This document shows, piece after piece, positions 33,480 to 46,600 of a stretch of DNA of 64,000 bases. A program made the position numbers and the translations under genes. Below the pieces are notes generated by a model. That model ran no database searches, was not told the DNA's origin, and saw only the letters and a program-made list of their open reading frames with translations. This stretch comes from Tipula vernalis (lineage: Eukaryota > Arthropoda > Insecta > Diptera > Tipulidae): the NCBI GenBank assembly GCA_958295665.1, contig OY282558.1, forward strand, positions 314,374,092-314,438,091, read 5' to 3'. Each line of letters starts with the position of its first letter. Position 1 is the first letter of the stretch.

Positions 33480-33916
33480 GTCCCTGTGGAGCGGAATTTA
33501 ATGGCGAAGCTTTAGATGAGATACTACGAAAAATTGTATAAAGTGTAGAAACTAGTCCTGGCATTACCCTGAAAAAAGTAAAATTAAAACAGTCAAATCA
33601 ATCGACAATACTATATTTAATGCCCTAAAAATGTCAAACATTATTTTAGAATTATCCAGGCGCCTTGCATTTTTCAAATATTATTGCTCCATAGGATCGT
33701 GAAAAAATTATAAAGGTTTAATTTTATGTTTTATAGGGTTATGGCAGGATTAGTTTCTACACATTTACACCAAGTGGAAAGATTAGTGGAATAGTTCATG
33801 ATATGTTGCAAAGGAAAACGTCATCTGATTATTTAGTTGACTCCATTGAACTTACTGGTTCTTTTAATAAACTTTCAGATATATTAGAGAAAAATAGAAT
33901 GAGAAACTTATGTTGA
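33480..33916 (+). other. Unrecognised open stretches with a splice-acceptor-like site
   Basis: Two open stretches: 33487-33537 (CGAEFNGEALDEILRKIV, then a stop) and 33741-33916 (YGRISFYTFTPSGKISG..., ending taa-like tga after RNLC). The second is preceded by tttatgttttatag, which resembles a 3' splice site. I do not recognise either peptide. They may be remains of another gene or element next to the inverted-repeat element. Confidence 0.2.
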
Positions 33917-34017
33917 AGTACTTTTTAAAGTAATAAAATAATTGTTTCGAGTTGCCTCCTCTAATTGTTTCTTCATTTAATTACATTTAATTATTAATTT
34001 TTTAAACAAGTGTAAAC

Positions 34018-34525
34018 GATACAATTATTGACACACCTGCACTGCTTAAGGTTTACAGCAAATTTATTGTATTTTTCCTCTCTATATCTCGCGTTTTTAT
34101 AAACCTTCATTAATTCTCTTTCCCTTTAATAACCTCTCTTTTGTTTAGATCTGTAGTCTATTAGTGAATTTGACGTAATGAAGTCGCTTGTTTACATTCG
34201 ATATTTTTGTAGTGAAACGGACCGATTTTTGCTAAGGAATTGGAATATGTAAGTAATTCGTTTTACTTCAATAATTAGATTTAATTAATAAGCTTATTAA
34301 ATTATTTGTTATTATGGGACTTAAATCTGTAAATGTGCTACTTAAATCGTGTTTTATTAAATAAGATAACTAGATAATTGTAGTATCAAAAATAGAATTA
34401 ATCTACGACTCATATTCATTTATTGACATATGGTGTCAATAATTGTATTCTATTGGAGTACAATAATTGACATGTTATTTGATATGGTGTCAATTATTGT
34501 AGTTTTAAAAGGTGTCAATAACTAA
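34018..34525. repeat. Dispersed copies of ggtgtcaataattgta in both orientations
   Basis: acaattattgacac at 34020-34034, then four copies close together at 34423-34520 (ggtgtcaataattgtattct, acaataattgacatg, ggtgtcaattattgtag, ggtgtcaataac). They lie just upstream of the Tigger relic and could be its terminal or subterminal transposase-binding motifs. I found no matching set downstream. Confidence 0.5.
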
Positions 34526-34557
34526 AATGGTTTCGAAAATTTATTTGTGGTTTAAAA

Positions 34558-35830
34558 ATGCCAGAGACGAGTAATAATTATTCTGAAGAGGCCCTTCGAA
34601 ATGCTCTTGAACAATTAGAAGCTCAAAAATGTCAAAGAACACTTTAATATTTCGTTTGTGTGAAAATTAAAAAAAAAAATTAGACCCGACCCTTCAACTG
34701 TGCTTACCATCGAAGAAGAAAGTATTTTAGAGGGATGGATAATCACATCGCAGAAGAAATGGTTTGGAAAAATGCCTGTATAACGAGAACATCCTTTTGG
34801 TTCCAAAAATGTCTCCGTGTAGACACCCGTTCAATAATAGCAGAGAGTGTCACAGCAGGCGCAAGTGATACAAAGGCTTGGTTTTCCTCAATTGAGACTT
34901 ATTTAAACCAAAATGGCTATTTTGACATATTGTGCGATCCCACAAGGGTTTTTAATTGCGACGAAACTAACTTTCAGTTATATCCCAAAATTAAGACTGT
35001 ACTAGCAGCAAGATGGTGTCCTACCTTAAGGGTTGAAACGAATTTTCCCGTGATACTTTTTGTAGATGGCCAATTAATGCAACGCGAATAATATTACAAC
35101 CTGCAGACGTAAGTGCGTTCAAGCCGCTTAAAAATGGATGGAATAAAAGGTTCTTGAATGGCGCCGACAAAACCCTAAGAATGCTTTATCGAAACAAAAA
35201 TTCGCGCGGTTACTTACAGCAGTGGTTGCACCAAGTATTTCTTCGCAGGCCATTGAGCATGGTTTTCGGGCCTGCCGTATTTTTCTTTGGAAGTACAATG
35301 CAATTGATTTTTGCCGATGTTTTGGAAAATCATCCGGCCATCGAATCCAGGAATTAACAAATACACACGAGAAAAATATCTACAACGAAAAATTTGAAGA
35401 AATAACAGGTAGGACTACAATAAACGAATTTCAGAAAGCGTTTAATGGTTTATGCAATACTTATATAACAATGGTCAGATGACAAAAGAACACAACGTGA
35501 CAATTTAAACGCGACAACTGTGTTTCAAAAACACAACCAGCTGGTTTTGTCAACAACACTGCTTGGTAACTTAGGTAGCTCGTACATGGACATATCGGCC
35601 ATCAACGAATTTTTATTTGCTAACGAGGAAATAACTGTCGAAGGGAGTGGGCAAAGTCTAGACTCAGTGGCTGTAAATGAGCCCTGTGTAGCCCAAATAA
35701 CTCCACGTATGCTGGTTCCTGCAATTGACGACTCCTTCAATTGGCCGATAACCCTTGATAGGCAGGGTATTATGCCTTTCAAACCAAAAAATTATTTGTC
35801 ATTACCGACCAATTGCTGATTAAGGCAGAG
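34558..35830 (+). pseudogene. pogo/Tigger transposase relic 2
   Basis: Starts MPETSNNYSEEALRNALEQL (34558, typical psq-type helix start), then TVLTIEEESILEGWI in another frame (about 34695-34740), TKAWFSSIETYLNQNGYFDI (34872-34930), FNCDETNF (about 34951, first Asp), then an internal deletion that joins the post-Asp1 region to FPVILFVDG (about 35045, second Asp). A further small deletion and frameshift precede LQPADVSAFKPLKNGW (about 35095-35140, third Asp), then SISSQAIEHGFRACRIF (35235-35285) and a long C-terminal tail to MPFKPKN (about 35800). Frames change at least four times. It belongs to a different lineage from the relic at 13905 and has the opposite orientation. Confidence 0.8.
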
Positions 35831-36230
35831 CAAATAAAAACTGGAGGTGTGGCCAACACACGACTTTCTTTTACGAACATAGAATTTTGAGAAATTTTAT
35901 ATTTAATTTTTTGGAAACATTTTGTATTAAGTAGTTTTTTGTAAACCTCATACTTTTTCAGATATTTGCAAAATAAACTTTCTGGACCAAGGTAGTGGCC
36001 ACTTCCGGTTAGCCGATTTGGAGTAAAATTCACTAGGACCTCCCAATTTATCAAAAAAGCTTAAACCTTAAGTTTCAGTTCGATTGTTTAAACCATCTGG
36101 GCTATAGAGAGGACACAGACTGACATACTTACAGACAGACACCATTTCGGAACGCACTTTTTCGGACTCAGGGAATCTCAAAACAGATTAATCTCTAAAA
36201 ATCTCAAAGTTCAAAATTTTCATGATTACT
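35831..36230. repeat. Dispersed repeat tail (cagacagaca-type), second copy
   Basis: Around 36100-36200 the order cagactgaca, cagacagacacc, cggactcagggaatctcaaa matches the arrangement at 8780-8860. No coding content; ends not determined. Confidence 0.4.
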
Positions 36231-38960
36231 ACACTTTATTTTACTTACAAAAAAGAAAGTAACAAATAGATTATACAATTCCATACACTAAATAAGAGAT
36301 TTTCTGGATGTGAGCACTCGGAGAATGGAGTCTACTATGTTTACATCCTTTGATAATAAAGAATTTGATGAACGACTCTTTTAGGTATTTTCCTGAAAAA
36401 AGATGTAATTGATTTACTAGGGAGAACATCATCGCAAGCTTATTCTAATAAAGTTGATCTTACATTACTACTAAAGAGTCCTTTTTAGTGCCAATGTCGA
36501 TCAATGACCATGATGTGAAAATTTTCTTATACATACCAAAAATAATTTAACTATGGGGGCTGTCAAATTTTCAGAAAATTATAATGCCTCACGAGCAGCA
36601 ATATTTTAACGTTTCTAATTAGATAAATTTGATTTTTTTCAGGAATAGATAAATAATTCACCTAACATCACCGGATGTGCGCTACATGTAAAAAAATAAA
36701 CTCTGTGTACAACCAATATACATAATATATCAAATAAAACAGTTTCCCAATCAGTGCTCTATGTAACAAACATATCTTTACTATATATAATATAAAAAAA
36801 CCAAATCATCTTTAAATGAATATCACATCTACAAAAAATTAAGACGAAGACGAAAACAAAAATTATTAGAACCGCATGAAAAATAACATTGAAAATAAAA
36901 GTAACGAAAATTGTGTAATAAAGATCAGATATCATTGCCTTAAGGATATTGTTATACATATTACAAATACATATAAAAAAAAAGTATGTTGTGTACATGA
37001 GCTCATATAAAACGAGGATATTTGAGATTAAAGATAATCATTATAATGTGGATGATGATCATCATCAAGATTTTCGTTTTTTTTTACAAAAATAGATTTT
37101 TTTTTTTTTTTGGTTATGTTGCATACGAATATTTTCGGTTTCAAATTTCTTTTCATGTATCCTTCTTAGTTATTTCCATTTTGAGTATATGTACCGAGTA
37201 TATGTATGCATGCTATATTTTTCGTTAATTTTGGGTGATTAATGAGTTCGTTGAACATGGAAATGGTGCTCTTCTTTGTTCCCAAGATGTGTGCTGTATG
37301 CGTCTGTATATTTACCTCAAGAAGAAATACGGAATTGGATGAAGGAGGCGGGAATTTAAATTTTGTGTTATTTTGTGTTTTTTTTTTTATTAAGAAACAT
37401 TGATTCCATATACAATACATTGTTGATAATAATAAGAATATGAATTTTGTTTGGTGTGGTCAGTTTTATGGTATTCATCATTATGTTTCATCGACTTTTT
37501 ATAAAAAAAATTGTTTTTTATTTTTTTATTTTTTGATATTTTCTCGTATCATCGTAATATGTGATTATAGATTGTATCTATGTAAAAATTGGTATTCGGA
37601 ACTTGTTTTGATAATTTATTGTATATTTTATAAATGTGGGTCAGCAGAACAGATATTCGATATAGCAGCATTATGGGTTTAACTACCCCTAGAATTTGCA
37701 ACTGATATGTAAATAATTAAACAAAATACAATTAACCATCTCAATTAAGGCGACATTTTATTTATTTTAAAATTCCATCCATGTAATAAAATATAAAATC
37801 TCCATTTTTAGTTTATTTAATTTATAAGTAATGTATGTATGTATACAAGTAAGAGCAAGTAACAAAACAAAAAAAGTGAAAGAAATATGTACGTACGAAA
37901 AATAAGGAAAAATATTACAAATATCCCCCCGCAAACCCCATTTTCTAAAAAAAAAAATTATAATATGTACCCAGAAAAAAGTCTATATAAAATAATTCAT
38001 ATCATTTTAAATTTATTTTGCGTCTTAAAGAAATAAAAAAAAATAAGAAAAAGAAAACATAAATTAAAATTAAAAGACATGAAGTAAGAAAAATAATAAA
38101 ATGAAAATAAGTTAAATTAAATTTATTCTTAAAACATAATTCTGGCGTCTTTCATTTCAAATTTTTTTGTTCTCTTTTTTTTAGTACTATGGTGCATAGT
38201 CATGCTTGTAATAAGTACGAGAGAATTTTTGGATAATTTTTTTTTCAAACGGGTGATCAACAATTACATACTCGTATGAATACGCGTTTATTTAAATTAT
38301 TTATATCAAGAGTTTTTTATCAAGACATATTTTTTTAGATACTTCGTTCTAGAATGTGTATTCTCGTATATACTTAGATATATGTATGTACATTAAAAAT
38401 CATATGATTTCCTTTGTGATAGAAATAAAAAGAATATTATTTGTTCGTGTATCTCTCCAATGGTAAGTAAGTATCTTACAAAGTTCTTCTTTTTGTTCAA
38501 AATTCTTTACGTCTCTTCAATTACGTATTTCATTGTTGGTTTTATAAACCGAACACAAAATGTTTGTATAGCAAGTAAATTAGAAATAAAAAAGAGTACG
38601 TTCATGTGTATAGTGTTTGTCTTTTGAAAATGAACTATTTAATATTGAATTCAATTAGAGTGGTGGATACAAAAATTTATATTTGAGGGTTTATAAAATA
38701 GTATAGGAAATAATTGAAAAAATCCGCTGTCTCACAAAATTATTTGTCACAATTATAAGGTGGACCTTAATTAATTGAACAATTAAAAGGTGGTTCCATT
38801 TTCATATCTCTTCAATTTTCCCAGTCCGTTTTGAATTTTTGTGAAGTGCAGGCGTTTAAAATTTGTTATGAAGCGATATAGCGAGCACAAATACTTGTAC
38901 TGTTTCATAAAAATAAATCGGTTGTTCGCATTCAAAGAGGATTTTCATTAAAATATTGTT
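36231..38960. other. AT-rich non-coding DNA
   Basis: Long A/T-rich region with T runs (37097-37111, 37379-37388), gtatgtatgtatgtata at about 37831 and many aaataaa runs. Its frames are low-complexity. No gene, RNA or mobile element recognised. Confidence 0.5.
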
Positions 38961-39370
38961 GTGTATAAAAGCATCGGTTGGGAGGAAACTGAGATGTTTC
39001 TTCAAACTGGTGTTGTTACAGATGCAAAGAGAAATCTGACTCTGTGCGTGAACATGAGTGAATTCGCATTACAAACTTTTGCGAGTGATGTTACAAACTT
39101 TTGCCTCCACGGCATTGTCAATAAGCAAAAATGTCATTTCTGTAGAATCAAAAATCTTTGAATTATACATGAAAAAATTCAGGACTGGTGTATTCTTTGG
39201 AAGACAATGGCGTCATGGCTTTTAATGTCAATGGTGATCACTACCTGAATGACTAACTGAAAAGCAAGATATACATCAATTGTCGAGAGTCTTTTACCGA
39301 TTTACAAGCTACAAAGTTGCCAATATTTCGATTGGACACTACCGGACATAATTTTTCATGCCTAAACCAA
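38961..39370 (+). pseudogene. Possible Tc1/mariner-superfamily transposase scrap
   Basis: At 39192-39250 the plus strand reads SLEDNGVMAFNVNGDHYLND and stops. The V-N-G-D-x-Y block resembles the region just before the second catalytic Asp in the transposase family of 15984-16649. Upstream, a 66-codon frame (38961-39161) is not recognised. The match is short, so this is tentative. Confidence 0.3.
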
Positions 39371-40679
39371 AAGAAATGTAAAGATGCCTACTAATTTTGT
39401 TTTAGTTACTGAAATATTCAACAAACAAATGATTTATTTAAATATGGGCAACATTTGTATAAGTGGTAAAGCGTTAGCCTAAAATTACAATGAATTTGAA
39501 ATTTTTGCACAACATAATAAATAAAACCCTTTGACAGATGAACATTCAGGCTTAACTTATGGTCATTATTTGTTAGTTATACTAACTTAGTAATGAATTG
39601 AAAATTAAAGAAAATTTGTTCCGTTAAGAAATGATTGATATTAAAACATTTTGGTTGTGTTGTGTAGAGCTAAACAAATTAAATGTAATCTACCAAATGC
39701 AAGAGGAATTTTAAATATTGATTTTTATTGATGTAATCAAATTTAACTGATTGTCCGTCCCGCCTACCGTTGGTCAGAACTTGATAAAACAATTTGTTAT
39801 TATAGTCCTAGATATTGAATATTAATTTATTTTTTTCAAAATTGTTGGTTTTTACACAAAATCGTCATTTATAAATATGGCAGACTTTCAAAAATTCATT
39901 TAGGTTCTTTGATTCTATAGATGAATTGTTCCAGGATATTGAGATTGAACAATTTGTTCCGAAATTTTTTTTACTGGCAAGAGTAAATTATTTTAGGAGT
40001 TTATTGCAGAATAACCCTGAAAAAAGAATTTGCTGCGTCCTACTTTTGCACTATTATTTCATACCTACTAATAAATTCATCCGTTTTCTTGTAAGCTACT
40101 GCTTACCATTACAAAATATGGAGTTTACACCTATATTCATTATATTTGGTGCATACGGTTTAGATTTGTGGTATTCGAGGTCTTGTAAATATTATTCACC
40201 TCTCCATCCAACCGAAAACCACTGCTTTCAAAATAATTTTCCTGTCACTCATAAAATCTTTTAACCACTCACATACTTTCCGCAAAAACACAAAATTCGA
40301 AGGGGTTTGCTGTAGTTTCCACGGAACTACATAATTTTACCGGTGTGAAGTTTCTGATCCGAAATGTGTCAAAGAGATATATATTTTGTTTACAATGATA
40401 TTCAATAAAAAGATTTCGGTAAAACGGTGTTTTTCTTTAGTTGGTCTATGTTTACGCTGATATTCTATAGTTTGATCTATGTTTATTCAACACTATCATA
40501 TCAAAGTCCTGAATAAAGCCATCCAACTGGTTTCCTCTTGTTAAGTTGTTTACACAACCCTATCTAATCGCGTTTACATATCGCTACAAATCCGAAAATA
40601 TTTCAGTATTTTTAGTTAACATTTAAATAAATCTGAGCGACGATTTGCATTAACTTTAAGTGGTAGTGGTTTCTTCGTC
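39371..40679. other. AT-rich DNA with an unrecognised 112-codon frame
   Basis: The frame at 39926-40264 (MFQDIEIEQFVPKFFLLARV...) is not recognised. It could be N-terminal sequence of the Harbinger relic downstream, but nothing in it proves that. Confidence 0.25.
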
Positions 40680-40720
40680 TATAAAAGGGTACGAGCATTG
40701 TCAAAATCAACTGTTTCAGA
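40680..40720 (+). promoter_or_regulatory. Possible TATA-type core promoter
   Basis: tataaaaggg at 40680-40689 followed 25-30 bp later by tcaactgtttcag, an arthropod initiator-like sequence. The first ATG downstream opens only a 12-codon frame, so any transcript would be non-coding or its gene is lost. Confidence 0.2.
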
Positions 40721-41096
40721 GTTTTGGTCCTTTTTGCTGTAATTGTTAACTGAATGTTACGGATATCGTGTTTGCAATTTTTTGTTTTATAAAATAGTAC
40801 CGAACAATTGCAATGAATAAAAGCAGGATTTGCTTTTCACAAGTTTTCACGTTGACAAATTATCTTAGTTTTTAGAAAATCATTAGGTTAATAGTTCAGA
40901 AATTAATAATTTCAGAAGCTATATAATAAACTACCTTGTCTATTAAAACTGAAACTAAAATCTCCAGTTTCAAGTCCTACCTGAAACTAGTTTTATTGAA
41001 AAATTCGGCAAAATATTTTGATATTTTAAAACGAAATTAATGTAAGTTCTTTGTATAGGTATTGTTATTTGTTTAAATATATTATATTTGAATCGA

Positions 41097-41340
<244 letters not shown>

Positions 41341-41793
41341 CATATCAGAAATTAAACGAATTAATTAATTAATTAATTCAAATTAGAATAAAAAATTGGT
41401 CATTTTTGTTGTAAATCTTATAATCTTTACGCTTACTAGGAGCGTTTTATTTGAATCAAATTATTTTAAGAAGGCTGGATTACGTGAGTTACGTATAATT
41501 TTATCTCATTTTGCCATCGAGCAAGCATAAGAAGTGGAAATTAGACAATTTGAAAGAAAGTTTCATTAATCCATTGATGTAGACTAAATAGAAGGGTTGT
41601 TTCTTTGAGTCAATGATTTGTCGTTAAATAGAAGAACAAATAAAATCATTAATGTTGTTCATTGAATGGATTTTTGGAAGAAAATGAAAAATTTCTAAGA
41701 AATGTGGATGAATTGAAAGGTGCAAGACAAAATTGTAAAAATAAATGAAGTAAATTTTTACTATATATCATAACACAATAATCGATTTTTTAG
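41341..41793. other. AT-rich spacer inside the Harbinger relic region
   Basis: No coding block recognised. The stretch ends with a pyrimidine tract and tag at 41791-41793 that looks like a splice acceptor before the Harbinger exon. Confidence 0.35.
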
Positions 41794-41930
41794 ATTTTAT
41801 AACAACTATGGTTTCCCCGAAGTTGTGGGCTATATAGATTGCAAACATTTCTCAATTGTTCCACCGCTGAAAGATAATAATAAGTATCATGAACATGTTT
41901 ATATGTTTATTTATATGTAGTACATATTTA
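41794..41930 (+). pseudogene. PIF/Harbinger transposase relic, first block
   Basis: After an acceptor-like atttttag the frame reads FYNNYGFPEVVGYIDCKHFS and then IVPPLKDNNKYHEH before a stop. F-P-x-V-x-G-x-I-D-C/G-x-H is the first catalytic block of Harbinger (DDE_Tnp_4) transposases, with the Asp intact. The rest is separated by a mariner insertion and decay. Confidence 0.7.
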
Positions 41931-42017
41931 AATAAAGATATTCTTCTCTTTAGATATGTGACACAAATTTCTGTGACTCAAGACCTTTAAGACAGATACC
42001 AAGAAAATTACTGTCTA

Positions 42018-43253
42018 CGAGGGCGGATTGAAAATGAAGCTACCTAGCGCTAGATGGCAGCACAAACACAATTTTTTTTTGTTTTTTAGAAATTGCGATC
42101 TGTCAAACGTCAGCTGTTAAAATTTCAACCAAATTCATCGATTAGATAATTTGTTGTAGTCGTTTGAAGTAAGCAACTTTTGTGTTTCTTGAAAAATGTA
42201 AAACAACGAATTTCGTGCAGTGATTAAACACTATTATTTGAAAGGGAAAACGGCGAAAGAGACAAAAGAAAAGCTCGATAAATATTACGGTGAGTCTGCT
42301 CCGTCAGACTACATGGTAAAATATTGGATTGCTGAATTTAAACGCGGCCGAAGAAGCACTGCAACAATACCATCAACAGGAAGGCCAAAAGAGGTGGTTA
42401 CTGAAGAAAATATCAAGAAAATCCTCGATATCGTTATGAATGATCGCCGAGTCAAGTTGCGTGAGATTGTTGAAATTGTAAACATATCATATGAACGTGT
42501 GTTCAACATTTTGCATGAACATTTGCATATGAAAAAGCTATCGGCAAGATGGGTACCGCGTTTGCTCAGTGTCGAACAAAAACGAGTTCGACAGACCACT
42601 TCACAGCGGTGTTTGGACATGATAAAGCGTAATCCTGTTGATTTTTGGCGTCGATTAATTACTGTTGATGAAACGTGGGTTTACCACTACACACCTGAAA
42701 CCAAAGCTGGTGGAAGTGCTCCGAAGAAGGCAAAGGCAGTGAAATCGGCTGGCAAGGTTATGGCCACTATATTTTGGGATGCACACGGAATATTGCTCAT
42801 CGATTATCTTGAAAAAGGATCCACAATTACAGGAAAGTATTATCGTGCATTATTGGATCAATTGGTTGATGCAATCAAGGAAAAACGACCACATTTAAAG
42901 AAGAAAAAAGTGCTCTTTCTTCAAGACAACGCACCGGTTCACACAGCATTAGATACGATGCTAAAATTACGTGAAATACACTTCGAATTGGTTGATCATC
43001 CACCTTATAGTCCAGATTTAGCTCCTAGTGACTTTTTCCTGTTTTCAAACTTGAAAAAATGGCTCGCAGGACAAAGATTCATCTCAAACGAGTGGTTCCC
43101 GAAATCGTATTATTCAGATGGTATAAAAAAGTTGGAATGTCGTCTTACTAAGTGTGTCGAATTAAATGGAGACTATGTTGATAAATAAATGGTTTTTGGC
43201 AAAAAAAAATTTTGTTTTCCTACTTAGGTAGCTTCGTTTTCAATCCGCCCTCG
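42018..43253 (+). mobile_element. mariner (mauritiana-type) element, 1236 bp
   Basis: 28-bp inverted repeats beginning cgagggcggattgaaaatga (one mismatch between ends), flanked by TA at 42016-42017 and 43254-43255. Sister of 25078-26344 in the opposite orientation; shorter mainly because of a 33-bp internal deletion. It interrupts the Harbinger relic. Confidence 0.93.
42196..43188 (+). pseudogene. mariner transposase, nearly intact, stop at codon 2
   Basis: The start corresponding to the sister copy is ATG 42196, but codon 2 is taa (gaa in the sister copy). The frame then stays open to 43188. The D,D34D triad is complete: VDETW (Asp 42667-42669), LQDNAPVH (Asp 42925-42927) and LAPSDFFLF (Asp 43030-43032), with 34 residues between the last two. 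Near 43092 an in-frame 33-bp deletion removes 11 residues found in the sister copy between FISNE and FPKSYY. Translation could only begin downstream of the early stop, for example at ATG 42310, which would lose most of the first DNA-binding helices. Otherwise it is the best-preserved mariner in the window. Confidence 0.9.
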
Positions 43254-43655
43254 TATTAGGTACACATTTGAAATTTTATTATTTTTATTGTTATTGATGC
43301 TAATAGAAAAAAATAAGGTCATTCTGAATACCGATACGTCCTTAGATGATGACACCTATAACAACAGCAACAGACGGTACTCCAGAGAATGAGTATACAA
43401 TCAATGCCAAATATCAATACGAAGCCCGATAGAATGCGTAAATGGATTATTAAAAATACTGTTCAGATGATTGTTAAAACATCGGGTGTTACATTGCAAC
43501 CCGCCGATGTATCTAAAATTATTAATTCATGTTACACTTTACATAATATGTATATGCTTCAAGTAAATTGCCCAATGTTCCACATCATCGATTTATTGGA
43601 GGGGAGCACCGGAAGTGTCGAATTAATTAACAATCTACAAAAAATTCATTTTTGA
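43254..43655 (+). pseudogene. PIF/Harbinger transposase relic, C-terminal block
   Basis: Plus strand in shifting frames: TPENEYTINAKYQYEAR (43378-43430), a degraded block, and DVSKIINSCYTLHNMYM (43507-43557), the helix that closes Harbinger transposases (K-I-I-x-x-C-x-x-L-H-N). The third catalytic-residue region is degraded. Together with 41794-41930 it is one old transposase gene split by mariner. Confidence 0.65.
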
Positions 43656-46600
43656 ACAAAGATGTAGGTGTTGGCATGTGAGACAATATTTTGAAAATTA
43701 AACACAACTTCGTTGCAGGCTCAATGTATTGTGAAATCTTTTTATTATTGACTGGATATTTTAAGGATACGCTTTTTCTGTATTGCCTATAACTCCGCAA
43801 TTTTTCAATTCCAGCAGCAATTTGCAATTGGAAAGAGGCTTTATTTTATGTATTATTGCTCTTCTCTGTAGCCTTGAACAACCTTTCGATCAATTGTAGT
43901 TTTTTATGTGATGTAGTATTTTCCATTTACGTCATTTTTTCCGTTTAAGCTTTCTGTAATCCGGTCTACAGTATCGAGCGTATGTGTGTTACTTGTTGAG
44001 CAGCTACATTACGTTTACGTTTTAGAGTTACAAAAATCAGTTAGATTTATTTATACATATTTGCAAAGGAAGCTATAGGGTGTATTACTTACTTCTTAGT
44101 AGGAGTATATTAACATTATAATTAGTTTCCATGTTCGAGTTATTAGGAAGATCCACTACAGCTTTTTAAATTATTATGTTTAACTATGGTGTCGACGAAG
44201 ATTGAATTTAGCCCTTGATAGACTGTTGGTTTCATGAATAAAATTAAAGTGTTTTTTGGTAGTTCGAAGTAGCCAATATATACCACTAGCAAACGTATAA
44301 ATCAATTGAAAATACATTGTGACAAGAATTCGAACCCATTTGAAATCACTTCAGACAGGCGTATCTTTCCTTTAGGACTCTAGTAATATGCGGGATGCTC
44401 CGAAGATTTATAAGGTCACTTTTCAAATCAAATTTTTATTTTAAATTAATTATATTTTTACAACTAAAAACTATTGATGAATTTATATTTAAATTTAACA
44501 CCAAATGCTAAAAGTTTATTATAGCGAGTTTTAAAAATAAACCCAAAATTTATATATAAAGGGAAATAGAGGGTTTTGAGAATAAGAATAAAACTAACCA
44601 GTTAGAAACAATCTAAGACACCAAGTGTTTTGGCAAGCTCTTATACTTAACGTCACTTTTTTAGAACATTTAATTTCAAATTTAACAGGTTTTATCTGGA
44701 AAATGTTTATGTTCCGATGAAATGTTCCGATCCAACTCAATTTCTGTTTGAAAATTGATACGGCCAGCTTTGATAATTTGGTCTTTAAGTAGTGATTTTT
44801 CAGAGAATTCCTTTTTTTGCCATTATTGACTTAATAAGTTGAAAACGTAACGCCATGTAGGTTGAGAGGTAATCTCACCCTACGTTATTTCCACAACTGT
44901 AATGTTGCTTCAATAGAATTTTAAAACGTTAAAATTACGTCTGGCACTTTACATGGGTGGTTAAAGATCTATCAATTTTTAGTCAAATTTAAAAACATTG
45001 ACATTGACTTGCAAAATTGCTATTACGAGAGCTAAAAGTAACAACCAAGAATATTTTTTTTTTTACTTTTATCAATTAGCAACAAAAATGAAACAAAAAT
45101 TAAAAATTTCAAAACCGCTATAGTATAATTCTATATATAAAAACAAAAAATTGGTTTAAAGATATTCCATGTCGAAATAATAATACATGGCATAGTTGTT
45201 TCAAAATTCTTAAAGTGAGACACTTATAAATTTCGTTTGAAAATCGGTGTTTGTCGTAAAATCGCAATTTTTTGTTGATGCTATTTTAGCTCACAATAAA
45301 TTAATGTGTCAATACTAATTTGTCAATACTCTTATACAAAATACCAAATCAAAAGTAGTGGTGAGAGGGCAAGCTCTTGCGGGGCCCATTGAAAACGGAA
45401 GTAGTTCAGTTTAATATATACCAAACTTTTATTTAAGTTATAGATATTATAAAGAAACTATAAGAATTTGGAAGTTATTGTGGTAATTTGAGTTCAAGCG
45501 ATACACCTACATATTCCTTGTCGTTTCATTCCTCTACCAATGAGAAAAAATATGATGAATACAATATACTCATAAGGACAGGCAGAATGAGTTCGGTATT
45601 TAATTGCATATTGTTTATTTCACTACTTCCAACAACTTAATACAAAATTATTGTTCAGCTACATTTTAATGGCTAAACAAATTTTTAGTTCACCATTTCT
45701 TATTCAAAATAAATATTAGATCAAATGTTGATGTTGCTTCAGATATAAATTTTGTTTTGATGCAGCAGTTGAATCAAAATGCAAACGATTGTTTAGCTTG
45801 TTTTTCATATTATAGGCATATGCATGAAAAAAAATTATGCAAACACAATTACTTCACTTTGGGCAAATTATTTAATGGTACCTGATTCTACGAAGAAAAG
45901 TAAGCTAAGGAGAAAAATAGCGATTTTCTTTACGGTTTTCTATCGAGAAAAGCCGCTGTTTTCCATTAAATACATATACATAAGTTGTTTAATTGTGATT
46001 CAACTTTATTGCATTAGAAAACATTAAAAATTCAATTTCCTGTATTATATCCTTTTAACTTAAAATAGTCTTGTCTATTTTGTGTTTTATTACATTTTCG
46101 GGTCGTTTTTGTATCGTTCGCTTTTTCTATAAAGATACCTTCAGTATAAACACTTTCAACGTCAAAAACGAGACAATAATAAAGCCGTGGCGATTATAAA
46201 TCGACTGCTCAATCATAATACCAAAATGGGTAGTCCAATTAATTTTCCAATGATTCTACTTGTGTGACCCATACATTTGTGTGGGCCATCTTGGTCTAGT
46301 ATAGCCTTTTGCAGCACTTTAAGGGCATAGGGGCATTTCATGTTCATCATTTTATTTATGTGTTTACTAACCAAGCCCACTTAGATAATCCAATTTGAGC
46401 TAAAGCTAAAAATCAAATCGAAGTTGTAAAAGTAGCAGCCCAGCCCTTATAATTATCTGGTAAATTGGTGGATTGGATATTTTGTGTAATAGATAGATAT
46501 ATGGCATTATTTGCATGAAATGCTTCGTTCACGACTTAGAATCGATTTAAACGGTACAACAGCGACCCACGCTTGGTGTATGTTCGCATTTTGTACAAAA

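Noticed and set aside
37022..37228. Hydrophobic 68-codon frame
   Set aside because: Low-complexity T-rich DNA; hydrophobic residues are expected from T-rich codons.
39455..39500. tggtaaagcgttagcct, resembling a tRNA A box and anticodon arm start
   Set aside because: No B box (ggttcgaatcc-type) or acceptor stem could be paired, so no tRNA call.
45360..45420. G/C-richer patch (gagagggcaagctcttgcgg) that might be a LINE RT remnant
   Set aside because: No RT motif could be read in any frame on either strand.
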